Assembly (NCBI RefSeq): GCF_905171765.1
Contig: NC_053393.1
Coordinates: 69,099,371-69,163,370 of the forward strand
Length of the DNA stretch: 64,000 bases
From: Bufo bufo
Taxonomy: Eukaryota; Chordata; Amphibia; Anura; Bufonidae
Direction: 5' to 3'
Shown: positions 9,901 to 20,497 of the stretch, in pieces
Numbering within the stretch: the first letter of the stretch is position 1
Layout of the letters: each line of letters starts with the position of its first letter
The notes under the pieces: model-generated
What the model was told of the DNA's origin: nothing
Seen by the model: the letters and a program-made list of their open reading frames with translations, nothing else
Databases searched by the model: none
Position numbers and translations under genes: made by a program

Positions 9901-10069
9901 CTTGAACATAACTATGAGGGTGACCATCTTGCTTGAGCTGTTCTTAACAGCATTTAGAGAATTGCTTTACAGCAGCCACATGGGCCATAAATACAATGGT
10001 CAGGAGGGGACCTCTTTGACTTCTATAGGGGAGTTTTCTAGGCATACACTGTGACCTGTGCAGAGGTCA

Positions 10070-10790
10070 GGAGATAAGGTCTGGCCGACCATCGGCTGTA
10101 TTAAGGGTGTATGCAATCGATTGTTGCCAGATAGCTCGCAGAGGACACCACTGCTATTACATGCACCAATGTCCTCCGCAGCATGGGGAGGAGCGATCAA
10201 TATGCCATCGCTCGTCCCCATGCAGGACAGCGGTGTGCCGGCGGAAGATCGTGATTACACAGCACGATCTGCTGCCGAAAAATCCTGATCTTTCAGCATG
10301 CTGAAAGATCTGAATTGCCTTATGAATGAACATGTGCTCATTCATCGGGCAATCGGAGGCAGTATTAGACTGCCAGATGATCGCTAATGAGTGCTCATAG
10401 GAACGCTCGTTAGCGATTATCAGGCAGAAAATCTGCCAGTCTAATATACCCTTTACACTGGTCGATGATCGGCAGATAATTGCTAACGAGCTTTTGTAGA
10501 AACGCTCGTTAGTGATGATCTGGCAGTGTAATTCTGCCGCCAATTACCTGATGAACGAGCAAACGCTTGTTCATAGAGTAATCGGAATCCTTTAGCATGC
10601 TTAAAAATCATTGTTTGCTGGCAGTAGGTTGTGCTGTGTAATCACGATCTGCTGCCGGCAAATAATGGTTCAGTATGGTGACGAGCGATGGCATTAGCGC
10701 TGCATGTAATAGCAGTGGTCTCAGTTGCTGATGAACACACGATTGTTGGGAAGGAACCCTTCTTTCCCGACAATCTCCTACTAAATCTTT
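10070..10790. mobile_element. Imperfect palindromic MITE
   Basis: Inverted arms share CACTGCTATTACATGCA (about 10149 and, inverted, 10710) and ATGCCATCGCTCGTC. Inner repeats of CGCTCGTTAGCGAT occur several times between 10385 and 10520. Ends are degenerate and no target duplication was resolved. From about 9900 to 10069 nothing else recognisable was seen. Confidence 0.6.
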
Positions 10791-11216
10791 TAATATAATA
10801 CAGCCCTAACCTATTGTAAATGGTGGATTCTGTGTTATCTATACACAGAGGTGATATATGCCATTCTAATCCTGCCTGTAATGATAAGCAGATAACTGCA
10901 GTAAAGTGATCTTTACAGACCAAGAAGTGGCGTCTATTATTAGGCCTTGTGATCAGTGAGAAAAAACTGCAGGATTTTATGGTTTTTGTTTAAATATAGA
11001 TATTGACATGGGATATTAAAATAACATCACCAAAAATTCATACAGATTTATACAATAGTTCATTTTCTGAAGACACATTCCCCAGAAGCAGGCCATCCAC
11101 TACAAATTTTAAACAACCACTTTATAAACCACTTCCTTACTTATCAACATTTGTTTTGGTAAATCTGGGGCATTCATCTCTGCCCACTTCATTGTGGGCA
11201 TTACATAAGCCCCACC
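10791..11216. other. AT-rich stretch with no recognised feature
   Basis: I see no coding frame, palindrome or repeat family here. It may be older single-copy or decayed DNA that received the Tc1 insertion at 11217. Confidence 0.4.
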
Positions 11217-11718
11217 TACAGTTATGTTCAAAATAATAGCAGTGTGTTTAAAAAAGGGAATAAAGCTCAAATCCTTCTAATAACTTTTATTTCCATACAC
11301 ACAAATGCATTGGGAACACTGCACATTCTATTCCAAATCAAAACATGACGAAAAATATATCAAATTTGTGTTGTCCCTCTAAAAAAGATGAAGAAAGGTA
11401 AATATTTGACTGTTCAGAAAAATAGCAGTGTTTGTATTCTTCTTTACAAACTCAAACATTCCCTATATAAACTGAAAAATGTTTAAAGATTTTGCTTTGC
11501 TTTGAATCACTTCACTAATATCTAGTTGTATAACCGCTGTTTCTGAGAACGGCTGGACATCTGTGCTGCATGGAGTCAACCAACCTCTGGCCCCTGTGAA
11601 CAGGTATTCCAGCCCAGGATGATTGGACTACATTCCACAGTTCTTCTCTATTTCTTGGTTTTGCCTCAGAAACTGCATTTTTTATGTCACCCCACAAGTT
11701 TTCCATTGGATTAAGATC

Positions 11719-12974
11719 AGGGCTGTCTTTAATATTGATTGGACCCTGGGCAAGAATTTACTTGGGCCCCCTGGATCCCGCCTTCACACACCCTAGCATG
11801 CAATCACCCCCTTCACCACAACACACAACACACAGTGAATGGGTCCGCATCCGAGCCGCCAAAAGCACATGCAGTATCAGGAGTGGTCCACACCACACCC
11901 CTGCCTTGCAGCCTCACAGGAGTACAGGACCAGTATCTGCACACGTATGTATGGCATAATTGGGATGCACATCACACATGACATGACACAGGTCTTTACC
12001 AGGCACATTATTATTGCCACATGTGTCACATGCCACTACTGACTGTACAGCCGTTAAGAGTTCAGACAGTTCACAGTTCCATTTCCTTCAGAAAAGCGAG
12101 CCTGCCGTGCACTACAGCGACTTACAGGTAGAGGCAGTGGCGTTGCTATGGCTGGTGTCACCCTTTGCTCAGGGGGGCCCTCATGGTGTGGTCATTTTTA
12201 CTAAGGAATATAGTTTAACCGTTTATGTCCAAAAGAGAAAAAAAGAAGTCACTAAGTCAGCTCCAATCAGATATCTGCACATAGACCAAGACTCTTGGTC
12301 TATGTGCAGATTGATATCTGATTGGAGCTGACTTCCTATTTTCTCTTTTGCACATAAATAGTTAAACTATATTCCTTAGTGAAAATGACCAGTCCACACC
12401 ACACCATGAGGGCCCCCCTGAGCAAAGATTAGTAAATGTGGCCGGGTGGCCCCAGGCCACAGTTCAGCAGCAGACAGAGAGAACCCAACCCCTTATGTCT
12501 CCTGGGGCTGGGGCCATCTCTATAATAATCCCCTACTAATTTATGAATGGGGTTAATTAATAATTTGGTGACCTGACCGACTGACCGGTCTAAATTCCTA
12601 ATATAAATAAAGTCAATATGCGTGCAGCTCTACCTACCTCCTCCTCCTGGCGCGGCAGTGGCAGATCTGCCTATGTAAGGTGAGTGAGTCACTGGTGGTC
12701 ACGTGAGTCCGTGACTCACCACCCAATCCCTTTAGCTCCGGAGGCGGACACTTAGTCCCTGCTGCTGGCTGCTCCGCCGCGGCGCCACTCACCAGGCTGC
12801 GGTGAGTCACACTCACACACCCCCTTTACCACGTGATGGCGCCGACGACGTGCTTGCTTGTAAGTTGTTCTGAAGAAGACTGCATAGTGAATCGGGAAAC
12901 GGAGCTCCCTTGGGCCCACAGGAGCAACTGGGCCCGGGGCAGCTGCCCCTCTTGTCCTGCGGCAAAGACGGCCC
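11719..12974. mobile_element. Nonautonomous hAT-like element inside the Tc1 transposase
   Basis: The Tc1 frame is cut between SPDL and NPMENLW. The break is flanked by TTAAGATC on both sides (11711-11718 and 12975-12982), an 8-bp duplication with a one-base ambiguity at the right edge. Element ends are AGGGCTGTCTTT and, inverted, AGGGCCGTCTTT. 8-bp duplications suit hAT. It holds a foldback at 12164-12426 and no transposase frame. Confidence 0.85.
12164..12426. repeat. Foldback repeat inside the hAT-like element
   Basis: Arms start TTTGCTCAGGGGGGCCCTCA and end with its near-perfect inverse; the centre is around GACCAAGACTCTTGGTC (12286-12302). Arms are about 125 bp with small indels. It may be a separate MITE inserted in the hAT element. 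Confidence 0.8.
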
Positions 12975-14074
12975 TTAAGATCTGGGGATTGGGCTGGCCG
13001 CTCCATAACGTCAATCTTGTTGGTCTGGAACCAAGATGTTGCACGTTTACTGGTGTGTTTGGGGTCGTTGTCTTGTTGGAACACCCATTTCAAGGGCATT
13101 TCCTCTTCGGCATAAGGCAGCATGACCACTTCAAGTATTCTGATGTATTCAAACTGATCCATGATCCCTGGTATGCGATAAATAGGCCCAACACCGTAGT
13201 ATGAGAAACATCCCCATACCATGACGCTTGCGCCACCATGCTTCACTGACAAACTGTCTCTGGAGACTAGACCCAAAAAGAACAATCTTACTTTCATCAG
13301 TCCACAAAATGTTGCACCATTTCTCTTTAGTCCAGTCAATGTTCTCTTTGGCAAATTGTAACCTCTTCAGAACATGTCTTTTTTTCAACAGTGGGACTTT
13401 GCGGGGGCTTCTTGCAGATAGCTTGGCTTCACATAGGTGTCATCTAATTGTAACAGTACTCACAGGTAACTTTAGACCTTCTTTGATCTTCCTAGAGCTG
13501 ATTGTTGGCTGAGTCCTTGCCATTTTGGCCATTGTTCTATCCATTCGAATGGTAGTTTTTCTCTTTCTTCCACGTCTTTCAGGTTTTGGTTGCCATTTTA
13601 AAGCATTTGCAATAGTTTTAGCTGAGCAGCCTATCATTTTCTGCACTTCTTTATATATTTTCCCCTCTCCAATCAACTTTTTAATCAAGGTACACTGTTC
13701 TTCTGAACAATGTCTGGAACGACCAATTTTCCTCAGAATTTCAGAGAGAAATGCACTGTAACCAGCATGTACAACATTTGCTGCCTTCCTTGCTTAAATA
13801 AGGGCAATCATTGCCAACTGTTTTTCAAATAATGAATGACCTCACTCATGGAACTCCATACTGCTATTATTTTTAACATGCCCCTTTCTATAAGTGATTG
13901 AATTACACAGAATCAGCAGCATGCATGGCATGACTGTTAGGTCTGTTGGATTTCTATTACTCTACTACACCTGCTAGTAAATTATTAGCCATGTAGAAAT
14001 ATCATTTCTACCAAAAACAGTGATTGATCAGGTTAATGATGTCTGACTCTGGTATTATTTTGAACGCAACTGTA

Positions 14075-14880
14075 TATTCAGGCCAGGACAAGCCACATTT
14101 GCTGGGACAATCCTGAAAAATTTGGGATGTTGGCAACCATGCACTTGGCATTCACAGTTGGTCTCTGAAGGTTTTCAGTCATTGACAACATGTAAAAACA
14201 ATAAATCATAATGTAATGGTGCTAATAATGAGTTTCGGAAGCTGTTTGTAGACCTATGCCACCCCATTAGTTGAGCCAGCCACATGTTCTTTGCGGCCAA
14301 GATCTGTAGAGTAATGCCAGCTTCATTCTCTTTGCTCTATGTCAGCAAGAAGAATCAGAAGGAATAAGAAGCCTCAACAATCTGTTGTCTTCCGGAAAAT
14401 TACAGGACAGGATAGAAGGTATCATTGACAGCACCACCCAAGTTTTGCATGCTGTAATTCTTCTCTATTCCCATTTGAACATTTATGATCCCACTTCTGA
14501 GACCTCCTAAAGTTTCAGAGGTGTGGATATACCATAAATGTCCAGATGGGAATAACCCTTAATATTCAACAATATATGTAATATGCAAAATGGAAGTCAC
14601 TTACTTTGAGGAGAGTGTGTTCCACATTCTTTATTAGGCGGCCAGTCATGGGTGGGGGGGGGATGGGGGGGACCATGACATTTTAGAAGAAAGGAAGAGA
14701 AAGGAAAAAATTAGATTCACTTTACCATTGGGTATCGTACACAACTCATTAGAACAATGCTACTCAACTCTAGTACCTCCAACAGGTCATGATTTAAGGA
14801 TATCCTACATGACAAGGCAAGGAAGATGAGAAAGCAAGGGTAGGTACCCGTCCAGGAGTCCACCTCGCTACCCGTAAGGG
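14075..14880. other. Unassigned sequence, possibly low-copy
   Basis: No transposon end, LTR or long open frame was recognised. A G-rich patch lies at 14652-14670. Short open stretches (for example ATG at 14340) end quickly. It lies between two repeat elements. Confidence 0.35.
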
Positions 14881-15531
14881 GGGGGGGCACAATTAATTAA
14901 TGAGCGCTGAACCTGCTCCATGGTCTTCTTCTCCAGATGCCTGCGCTGCACTAGGCGCACCGCACAGTGTCCGATCACAATGCACCGCTGGCGCCCAGAC
15001 ACAGTGCTGCACAAAAAGCTGCCCATAAGAGAAGAGAGGTGAGTATCTTTTTTGGTATGGTCTGAGGTCTGCATTTAGGGGTCTAGGGGTGTAATAGTGG
15101 CAACAGGGGTCTGATTGGAGGTCTGTATGAACTTGGGGTCTATATAAAAGTGGGGGTCGCATAAATATTGTGACTGATCTGGGGTCTGTTAAAATTTGGG
15201 TGCTGATTGGCATCTATAAATGTGAGGGCTGATCTGGTGTCTGTATAAATTGGGGAGCTGATTTGGGGTCTGTATAAATTTGGGGGCTGATCTGGCATCT
15301 GTATAAATTTGGGGACTGATTTATGGTTTCTGTACATTTAGGGACTGATCTGGGGTATGTATAAATTTGGAGTCTGATCTTTTGTCTGTATAAATTTAGT
15401 GGCTGATCTTGCGTCTCTCTAGATGTTTGGTGGCTGATCTTGCTTCTGTATAAATCTGGAGACTGGTTTGGAGTCTGCATAAACTTGAGGTCTGCTTTGC
15501 AAAATTTGTAAAAGTCTCCCATCCACCATGT
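14881..15531. repeat. Minisatellite module with splice-donor-like lead-in
   Basis: A GC-rich segment (14900-15034) ends in GAGAGGTGAGTATCTTTTTT, then tandem units of about 33-36 bp, consensus CTGATCTGGGGTCTGTATAAATTTGGGG, run from about 15060 to 15500. Same design as the module at 8888-9603. Probably the inside of a MITE whose ends I could not place. Confidence 0.65.
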
Positions 15532-15539
15532 GCCATATA

Positions 15540-15969
15540 CAGTGTTGGACTGCAGTGCCTAGGACCCACCAGTAAAATTCAATCTGGGGGCCCACTGCAC
15601 GGATACATGAAAAATATTACCTGCTCACACATCGGCATGCAGCAGGGTACTACAAGATGATTGATTATGGGGGTCCCTGCAGTGACTTCAAGAAAGTGGG
15701 TCTCTGGGGAAAGAGAAAGCTGGCTGGCCTGCTTCTATATCTAGAAGTCATCTCAGCCAGATGGTGCATCTACAGTAACATAATAAACTGGGTGGTTTGT
15801 TAAATAATCTTCTCAGTCTTTGTACGGATGTATAGGCTGGTTGAGATGCTGTATGTAGTACAAGTCAGTCTATTGTGCCATGTACCACTTGTACAGGGAG
15901 TGGGGGCCCACCTTATTTAGGGGCCCACCGGGGGATTCACCTGTACCCCTGTGGGCCAATCCGAGTCTG
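15540..15969. mobile_element. Small nonautonomous hAT element, 430 bp
   Basis: Perfect 8-bp target duplication GCCATATA at 15532-15539 and 15970-15977. Ends are CAGTGTTGGACTG and, inverted, CAGACTCGGATTG. No coding capacity. Confidence 0.88.
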
Positions 15970-15977
15970 GCCATATA

Positions 15978-16334
15978 GTAATACTGATGTCTTCCTATGA
16001 GGCAGAGGGGGCTACACACCCCTGTCGTCACCCGTAAGTCTTTTTTTTATTTTATATGTTTTAATCTATTTATTAGAATCTGACAATGGCCCTGGTTTTA
16101 ACCAGGACCCCTATCGTGTTCTCTAACTTCTTCCTCCTCCATACCCACCAGTCCTACAGCAATTAATCTATTTATAAGAAAGTAATATCACTTTAAACTG
16201 CTCCGCCTAGGGCACTAAAATACTTCATCCCGGCCCTGTGGTGGCAGAGAGGACTTTGGGTGCCCAGACACCAGGGCCATGGTGCAACTACTACCCGTGC
16301 ACCCCTGTAGCTAGCCTGGAATTGACATCTTACC
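15978..16334. other. Repeat remnants and start of intron next to candidate exon
   Basis: CCCGTAAGTC plus a T run at 16031-16050 repeats the lead-in seen in the minisatellite modules. GGGCACTAAAATACTTCATCCCGGCCCTG (split here as 16210-16239) resembles a hAT right end but no left end was found. The part nearest 16334 would be intronic to the exon described next. Confidence 0.4.
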
Positions 16335-16655
16335 TATAGCTGCATGTTGTTTGGCACCATCTGGTTGACATCTAGAGTCCTCGGTGTGTCCGGTCTCTTC
16401 CTTGTGCTGTTTATGACTATCCATTGAGGGTTTGGCACCATCCATCTTGTATCTACAATCTTCCTCTCTGTGTTTGGTTGTCACGCCGCAGAGCTGTAGC
16501 TCATCAGGATTGTGGCTTGATTTCTCCAAGATGTTCCTCAGTTCTGCATTTTCTTGCGTTAACTGAAGGATCTTCCTCAGCTCTATGTTCTGCTGCTTCA
16601 AATTATCGTTTTCGCTCTTTAAGAGATTTGTGTCGTAGCAGCCGGATAGCTCCAT
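16335..16655 (-). CDS. Candidate first coding exon of a host gene, coiled-coil N-terminus
   Basis: The minus strand opens at ATG 16655 (an in-frame ATG at 16703 is also possible) with MELSGCYDTNLLKSEN, then a Leu/Glu/Lys-rich heptad region, NLKQQNIELRKILQLTQENA and ELRNILEKSS, then a polar tail with a duplicated motif (CRYKMDGAKPSMDSHKQHKE and SRCQPDGAKQHA). The frame reaches a consensus splice donor, ATAG|GTAAGATG, at about 16334. About 107 codons, no stops. The N-terminal coiled coil recalls speriolin (SPATC1), but that is a resemblance from memory and weak. It is the only segment here that looks like host coding sequence. Downstream exons were not found. Confidence 0.5.
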
Positions 16656-16744
16656 CTTTACAAGGTGACAGGGACGCTGGAAGGCTGAATGGCTGGCGTA
16701 CACACCGCTGGGATGTATGAAAGTCCTTCACAGAACACAGCTTG

Positions 16745-16752
16745 TGACATCA
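16745..16752 (-). promoter_or_regulatory. CRE-like site upstream of the candidate exon
   Basis: TGATGTCA on the minus strand, one base from the CRE consensus, about 90 bp upstream of ATG 16655. CRE sites near the start are common in germ-cell genes; no TATA box was seen. Function is inferred only. Confidence 0.3.
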
Positions 16753-16797
16753 CAATGTCTTACCTATGTCACTGTGTCACATAAGGAAAATATAGAA

Positions 16798-16957
16798 CAT
16801 TTATCAAAGCTGCCCAATAGTAAGACGCTCTTTGTTGCCCATAGCAACCAATCAGAGCTTAGCTTTCGTCTCTTAAACTGCTGTTGAAAAATGGAAGTTG
16901 AGCTCTGACTGGTTGCTATGGGCAACGAGGGAAGTTGACGACTGAGACCCATATTTA
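16798..16957. mobile_element. Palindromic MITE, copy A
   Basis: Inverted arms carry TTGCCCATAGCAACCAATCA (16834) and its inverse TGGTTGCTATGGGCAA (about 16910). The ends include ATTTATCAAAGCTG. A second copy lies 110 bp away. Confidence 0.8.
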
Positions 16958-17067
16958 GTGGAGGCAAACAGCTTTTCCTAAATTATTAGAAATAAAATTA
17001 ATAATCCTAAGCAGCTCGTTACATCCTAATATTGTACAGTGTGGTGCACGGTAAAAAATAATGGAAG

Positions 17068-17222
17068 AGATTTATCAAAACTGGTATAAAGAAAACTGGC
17101 TTAGCAACCAATCAGATTCCACCTTTCATTTCTCAGAGCTCCTTTGGAAAATGAAAGGTAGAATATGATTGGTTGCTATGGGCAACTCAGTCAGCTTTCC
17201 TGTACACCAGTTTTGATAAATC
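17068..17222. mobile_element. Palindromic MITE, copy B
   Basis: Ends ATTTATCAAAACTGG and, inverted, the same. Inner arms AGCAACCAATCAGATTCCAC and GAATATGATTGGTTGCTA. Same family as the copy at 16798-16957 but less degraded at its ends. Confidence 0.82.
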
Positions 17223-17712
17223 AGGGCCAATCTGCGTGTGAAAGGTAAGAATATGTTTGAATAAGACATTATCCTTTATCTCCACATTAGGGGGTCTTTT
17301 ACAGTGTCCCCTGTTCCAAAAACTGACGTCTCCACCACTTTCTGAAAAGAGGACGTGGTGTGGACGGGGCCCCGGCAGATGTATCATCATTTACGTTATT
17401 CCAGTTTTCTGGCCTAAATGATGTATAAAATTTTCTCCAGCTACAAGCTGAGGTAAATTTTATTAGAGGCGCCAAGGTAAAGTTTATGCAGGCACCAATG
17501 GAAAATGCGCTTAATTTATGATGAGGTGAGCGCCTCATAAATTAAGCACATCCTATGGCGGCACAGGGGATATCAAGACAGGCGTAGCTTTGGTAAATGA
17601 GCTCCATTACATTTATTATGGGATACAAGATAACACATAAGATAGGTGGGCCAGTTTACTGCATCAGATATTTCAAAAGATGGCCCTCATTGCAGCACGC
17701 TCCATCAAACGT
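17223..17712. other. Degenerate repeat stretch
   Basis: A short palindrome GCGCTTAATTTATGATGAGG with its inverse lies at 17507-17548. The rest shows no coding frame or clear element ends. Confidence 0.4.
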
Positions 17713-17958
17713 AGGCTACATTCAGACGATGGTAAGCGCTTTGCAGTCCGCTAATCACAGATACTGGCGCTATATAGAAATGCCTATTCTTGTCCGCGAT
17801 TGCAGACAAGAATAGGACATGCTGTATTTTTTGCAGGGCTGGGAACTGCGGAACTGCGAATGCGGACAGCACACGGTGTGCTGTCCACATCTTTTGCGGC
17901 CCCATTGAAATTGCGGAATGGATGCGACCCCAGAATACGGTTGTCTGAATGCACCCTT
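17713..17958. mobile_element. Harbinger-like MITE, degenerate
   Basis: Ends GGCTACATTCAGACGATGG and, inverted, GGGTGCATTCAGACAACCG. The 3-bp flanks are GTA and TTA, compatible with a mutated TWA duplication. Internal inverted blocks include TTGTCCGCGATTGCAGACAA. Confidence 0.7.
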
Positions 17959-18337
17959 AACATGCCAGACGGTATTCCCTGTAGAACTCAATAGGGACCT
18001 GAAAATCATATCTGTTCTGTATATATGGATCCATATTATACATCAATGTGTGTTGTGGGACTATCATCTTTTCACATGTAAGAGCAGGAAGCGGAACTGA
18101 AAAACGTCTTCTAGGGCCTATTCCATACTGGTAATTATAGGAACTTCTTTGATACTATGTTATTATCATTGTGGTTCAGAGGTATTCTCAGTTGTGGTAC
18201 TACAGGGTGGCTAAGGAAATAATATGGCACCAGAAAAAAAAAAACAGAACTTGTATGTAGAGATCTTAAACGAGTAAGAAAATGAAAATACCTAAATATT
18301 ACTTGATTATAAATATATTCCCAAATACCTTTCATTA
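17959..18337. other. Unassigned sequence
   Basis: No recognised element, gene or repeat. Confidence 0.35.
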
Positions 18338-19393
18338 GTTATAATGGCTCTTTTTGTCTAGGAAGCAATTAGTAGGAAAAATAAAATCGCCGCCCGTCCT
18401 TTCAGTACACAGAAAACCTGTCCTAATCACACAGGAGGACAAGTTACTTCACAACACTGAGCTAAAGAGCTGCCTAATCCTCCTCTCTGCTCTGCTTGTC
18501 AGGGATTCTGTCTCCTCATGACCTCCATTCCTACAGAGATTCAGCTAAAGATCAGCTGTATTCTTGGTCTGTCTCCCCTGTATTGTCAGTTTCTTTCTCC
18601 AGATCAGCTGTGTTCAGGATTATAATCCCTGACAAGTAGAGCATCAAGGAGGATGAGGCAGCTCTTCAGCTCAGTGTTCTGTTTATTTCCCCTGATAATT
18701 GCTCCCCAGACAGAACAAGTCATCCTCAGGACGGCGATACAGTTGAATGCTGCGGCGGGGCATGGGAGCGATGTCTCCCTGCTCCGCTGTTCTCTGACAG
18801 ACTTTAGGCCTAGTGTCTGTAGCCTATGAGAGGCAGGCGCATCATCATCACGCCGCCTGAGCTGGGCAACTTATAGCGCGGAACATAGGCCGGAAGAGGC
18901 CTGCACCCCATCGCTGACAGCCGCACAGAGGTAAGTACTTTTTTTTTTCATTTGACACCATGCTGTTGGCCAACATTGGGAAGGGGGGAGAGGAGCACTA
19001 TGGGGGCATCTACTGGGGGCATTATATACTGGCACACATTATGAGGGGCACTATGGAGGAAGGGGGAAGAGGAGCACTATGGGGGCTTCTACTGGGGCCA
19101 TATAGGGGAATTTTATACTGGCACACATTATGGGGCACTATGGGGAAGGGAGGGGAGAAGACCACTATGGGGGCATCTGCTGAGTGCACTATATAGGGGT
19201 ATTTTAAACTGGCATACATTATGGGGCACGTTGGCTCTACTGGGGACACTAAGAAGGAGTAGTTTTTGTTCTGGCACACAGTAGGGGGCGTTGGCAAGCA
19301 TTATTGGAGCACTATAGAGATATTGGCTCTACTGGGGGCACTAAGAGAAGGTATTTTTTGCACTGGCATACAACGAGGGTATTTTTGTACTGG
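18338..19393. repeat. MITE-like module: foldback, splice-donor-like motif and minisatellite (left part)
   Basis: A foldback at about 18460-18680 has arms AGCTGCCTAATCCTCC and the inverse near 18650. A GC-rich segment then ends in CAGAGGTAAGTACTTTTTTTTT (18926-18947). A loose minisatellite of ACTATGGGGGCATCTACTGGGG and GTATTTTTTGCACTGGCA units follows to 19393. The array is cut by the gypsy element and resumes at 27688, so both parts belong to one older element. Confidence 0.7.
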
Positions 19394-20454
19394 TGTGAGA
19401 TGGGGATCAGCTCTCATTGTTTGAACACTGTTTGTGTGGAGTAAATTAAATGTTCTGGATTGACATTCTGCTGTTTGGCCACAAGATGCCACTGTTTCCT
19501 AACACAGCCACAGACTGCATATATATCTCCATATTCATGAGAGAGTAACAGACAGCAGCCATCTTAGAGGGAGGTAATACTAAGAAGCTGTGTGAGCAGA
19601 GAAACTGACAGCATCCAGATGTAAGAGCATCCCTCCGTGACCAGAGCTGCAGCTAAGTGAAGCAGATCGTGTCCAAGACCCTGATACTGTCCAGAGAAAG
19701 GAAGATTGCTGCCAGGAATGCAGTTAAGAGCAGAGGAACAAAGCAACATACACTGCGGTACTGCATGCTTGTTGGAGAGACATTTGTTTTATTCAGAGTC
19801 ATTAACGGATGCAAAGGAGACCCGTGTTGGTAAGATCATGCATGCACCTCATTACAGTGTTGGCGCCTAGAGACTGAGACCAGGCCTGTAGTTAGTTAGT
19901 TAGGGTTTATGTTTGTGTTAGGCCACAAATGTTACTACTGGTCATTACAAAGTCTCCATAACTTAAAGTGACATTTCACATTGGAGAGCTGATAAAATTC
20001 CCACAAACTCAAGCCAGGCTGGCGTTTTGCTCAGAAGGAATACCCAGGCACGTGCTACAGGACCAGTTATGGGAGGGGGAATACTGTATATCTGTGTAAG
20101 ATTGTAAGCTGTTGTGCTGCACCGCAGGCTAGCCCATACCACACACCCATACAGTGATTCTTGTTCTTTTAGGGTAATAACAGGTAAGGTGTGGCAGTTT
20201 AGTTGTGCCCGCCAGTAGGTAAATTACTGCACTGTCTCCCTGCATCCATCAGAGGGCACAGTACTGTGCAGCACAAGCGTCTCAGCCTTCGGGTTGGGAG
20301 TATGTAAATTTATTGTATGTTCCCAGCATTTGTGGTTGTGTTTATTGCAACATTTAAGTAAAATTCTGTTTTGGCAAAAGCTGGTGTTGTGGTTGCTTTC
20401 CTCGTTCGTGACTTCACTGTATCCTGGGGAGCCCACCCTGGTACACGGTTTGCA
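19394..20454 (+). repeat. 5' LTR of the 19394 gypsy element
   Basis: Begins TGTGAGATGGGG and ends GGTTTGCA just before the PBS. It matches 26635-27687 throughout with scattered substitutions and small indels (for example a deletion near 27498), so the insertion is not recent. Confidence 0.88.
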
Positions 20455-20457
20455 TCT

Positions 20458-20475
20458 TGGCGTAGTCGGCAGGAT
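20458..20475 (+). promoter_or_regulatory. Primer binding site
   Basis: TGGCGTAGTCGGCAGGAT, three bases after the LTR end, starts with TGG as expected for a tRNA-primed PBS. The tRNA was not identified. Confidence 0.6.
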
Positions 20476-20497
20476 ACAGCGACCGTTATGGACTGGA

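Larger units (their letters stand above)
11515..13790 (-). pseudogene. Tc1-like transposase (DD34E), interrupted
   Basis: N-terminal helix-turn-helix region at 13770-13440 (IKKLIGEGKIYKEVQKMIGC, PERRGRKRKTTIR). Catalytic blocks are [12 protein letters not shown] (13315), then after a frameshift [13 protein letters not shown] and VFQQDNDPKHTSKRA (about 13070), SPDL at 12990, then after the inserted hAT element NPMENLWGDIKNA (11700) to the C-terminus at 11515. The spacing across the insertion gives DD34E. At least one frameshift near 13270 and the insertion inactivate it. Confidence 0.92.
11219..14072 (-). mobile_element. Tc1-like transposon (DD34E), split by a hAT element
   Basis: TA dinucleotides flank it (11217-11218 and 14073-14074). 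Terminal repeats are CAGTTATGTTCAAAATAATA and, inverted, CAGTTGCGTTCAAAATAATA. Without the nested insert and its duplication it would be about 1.6 kb, the normal Tc1 size. Transposase is on the minus strand. Confidence 0.93.

Noticed and set aside
12752..12990. C-terminal extension of the Tc1 transposase frame into GC-rich sequence
   Set aside because: The extension after SPDL is hAT insertion sequence; the true C-terminus resumes at 11700.
14340..14420. Basic peptide frame beginning at ATG 14340 as a host exon
   Set aside because: It stops after about 26 codons with no good splice sites or domain.
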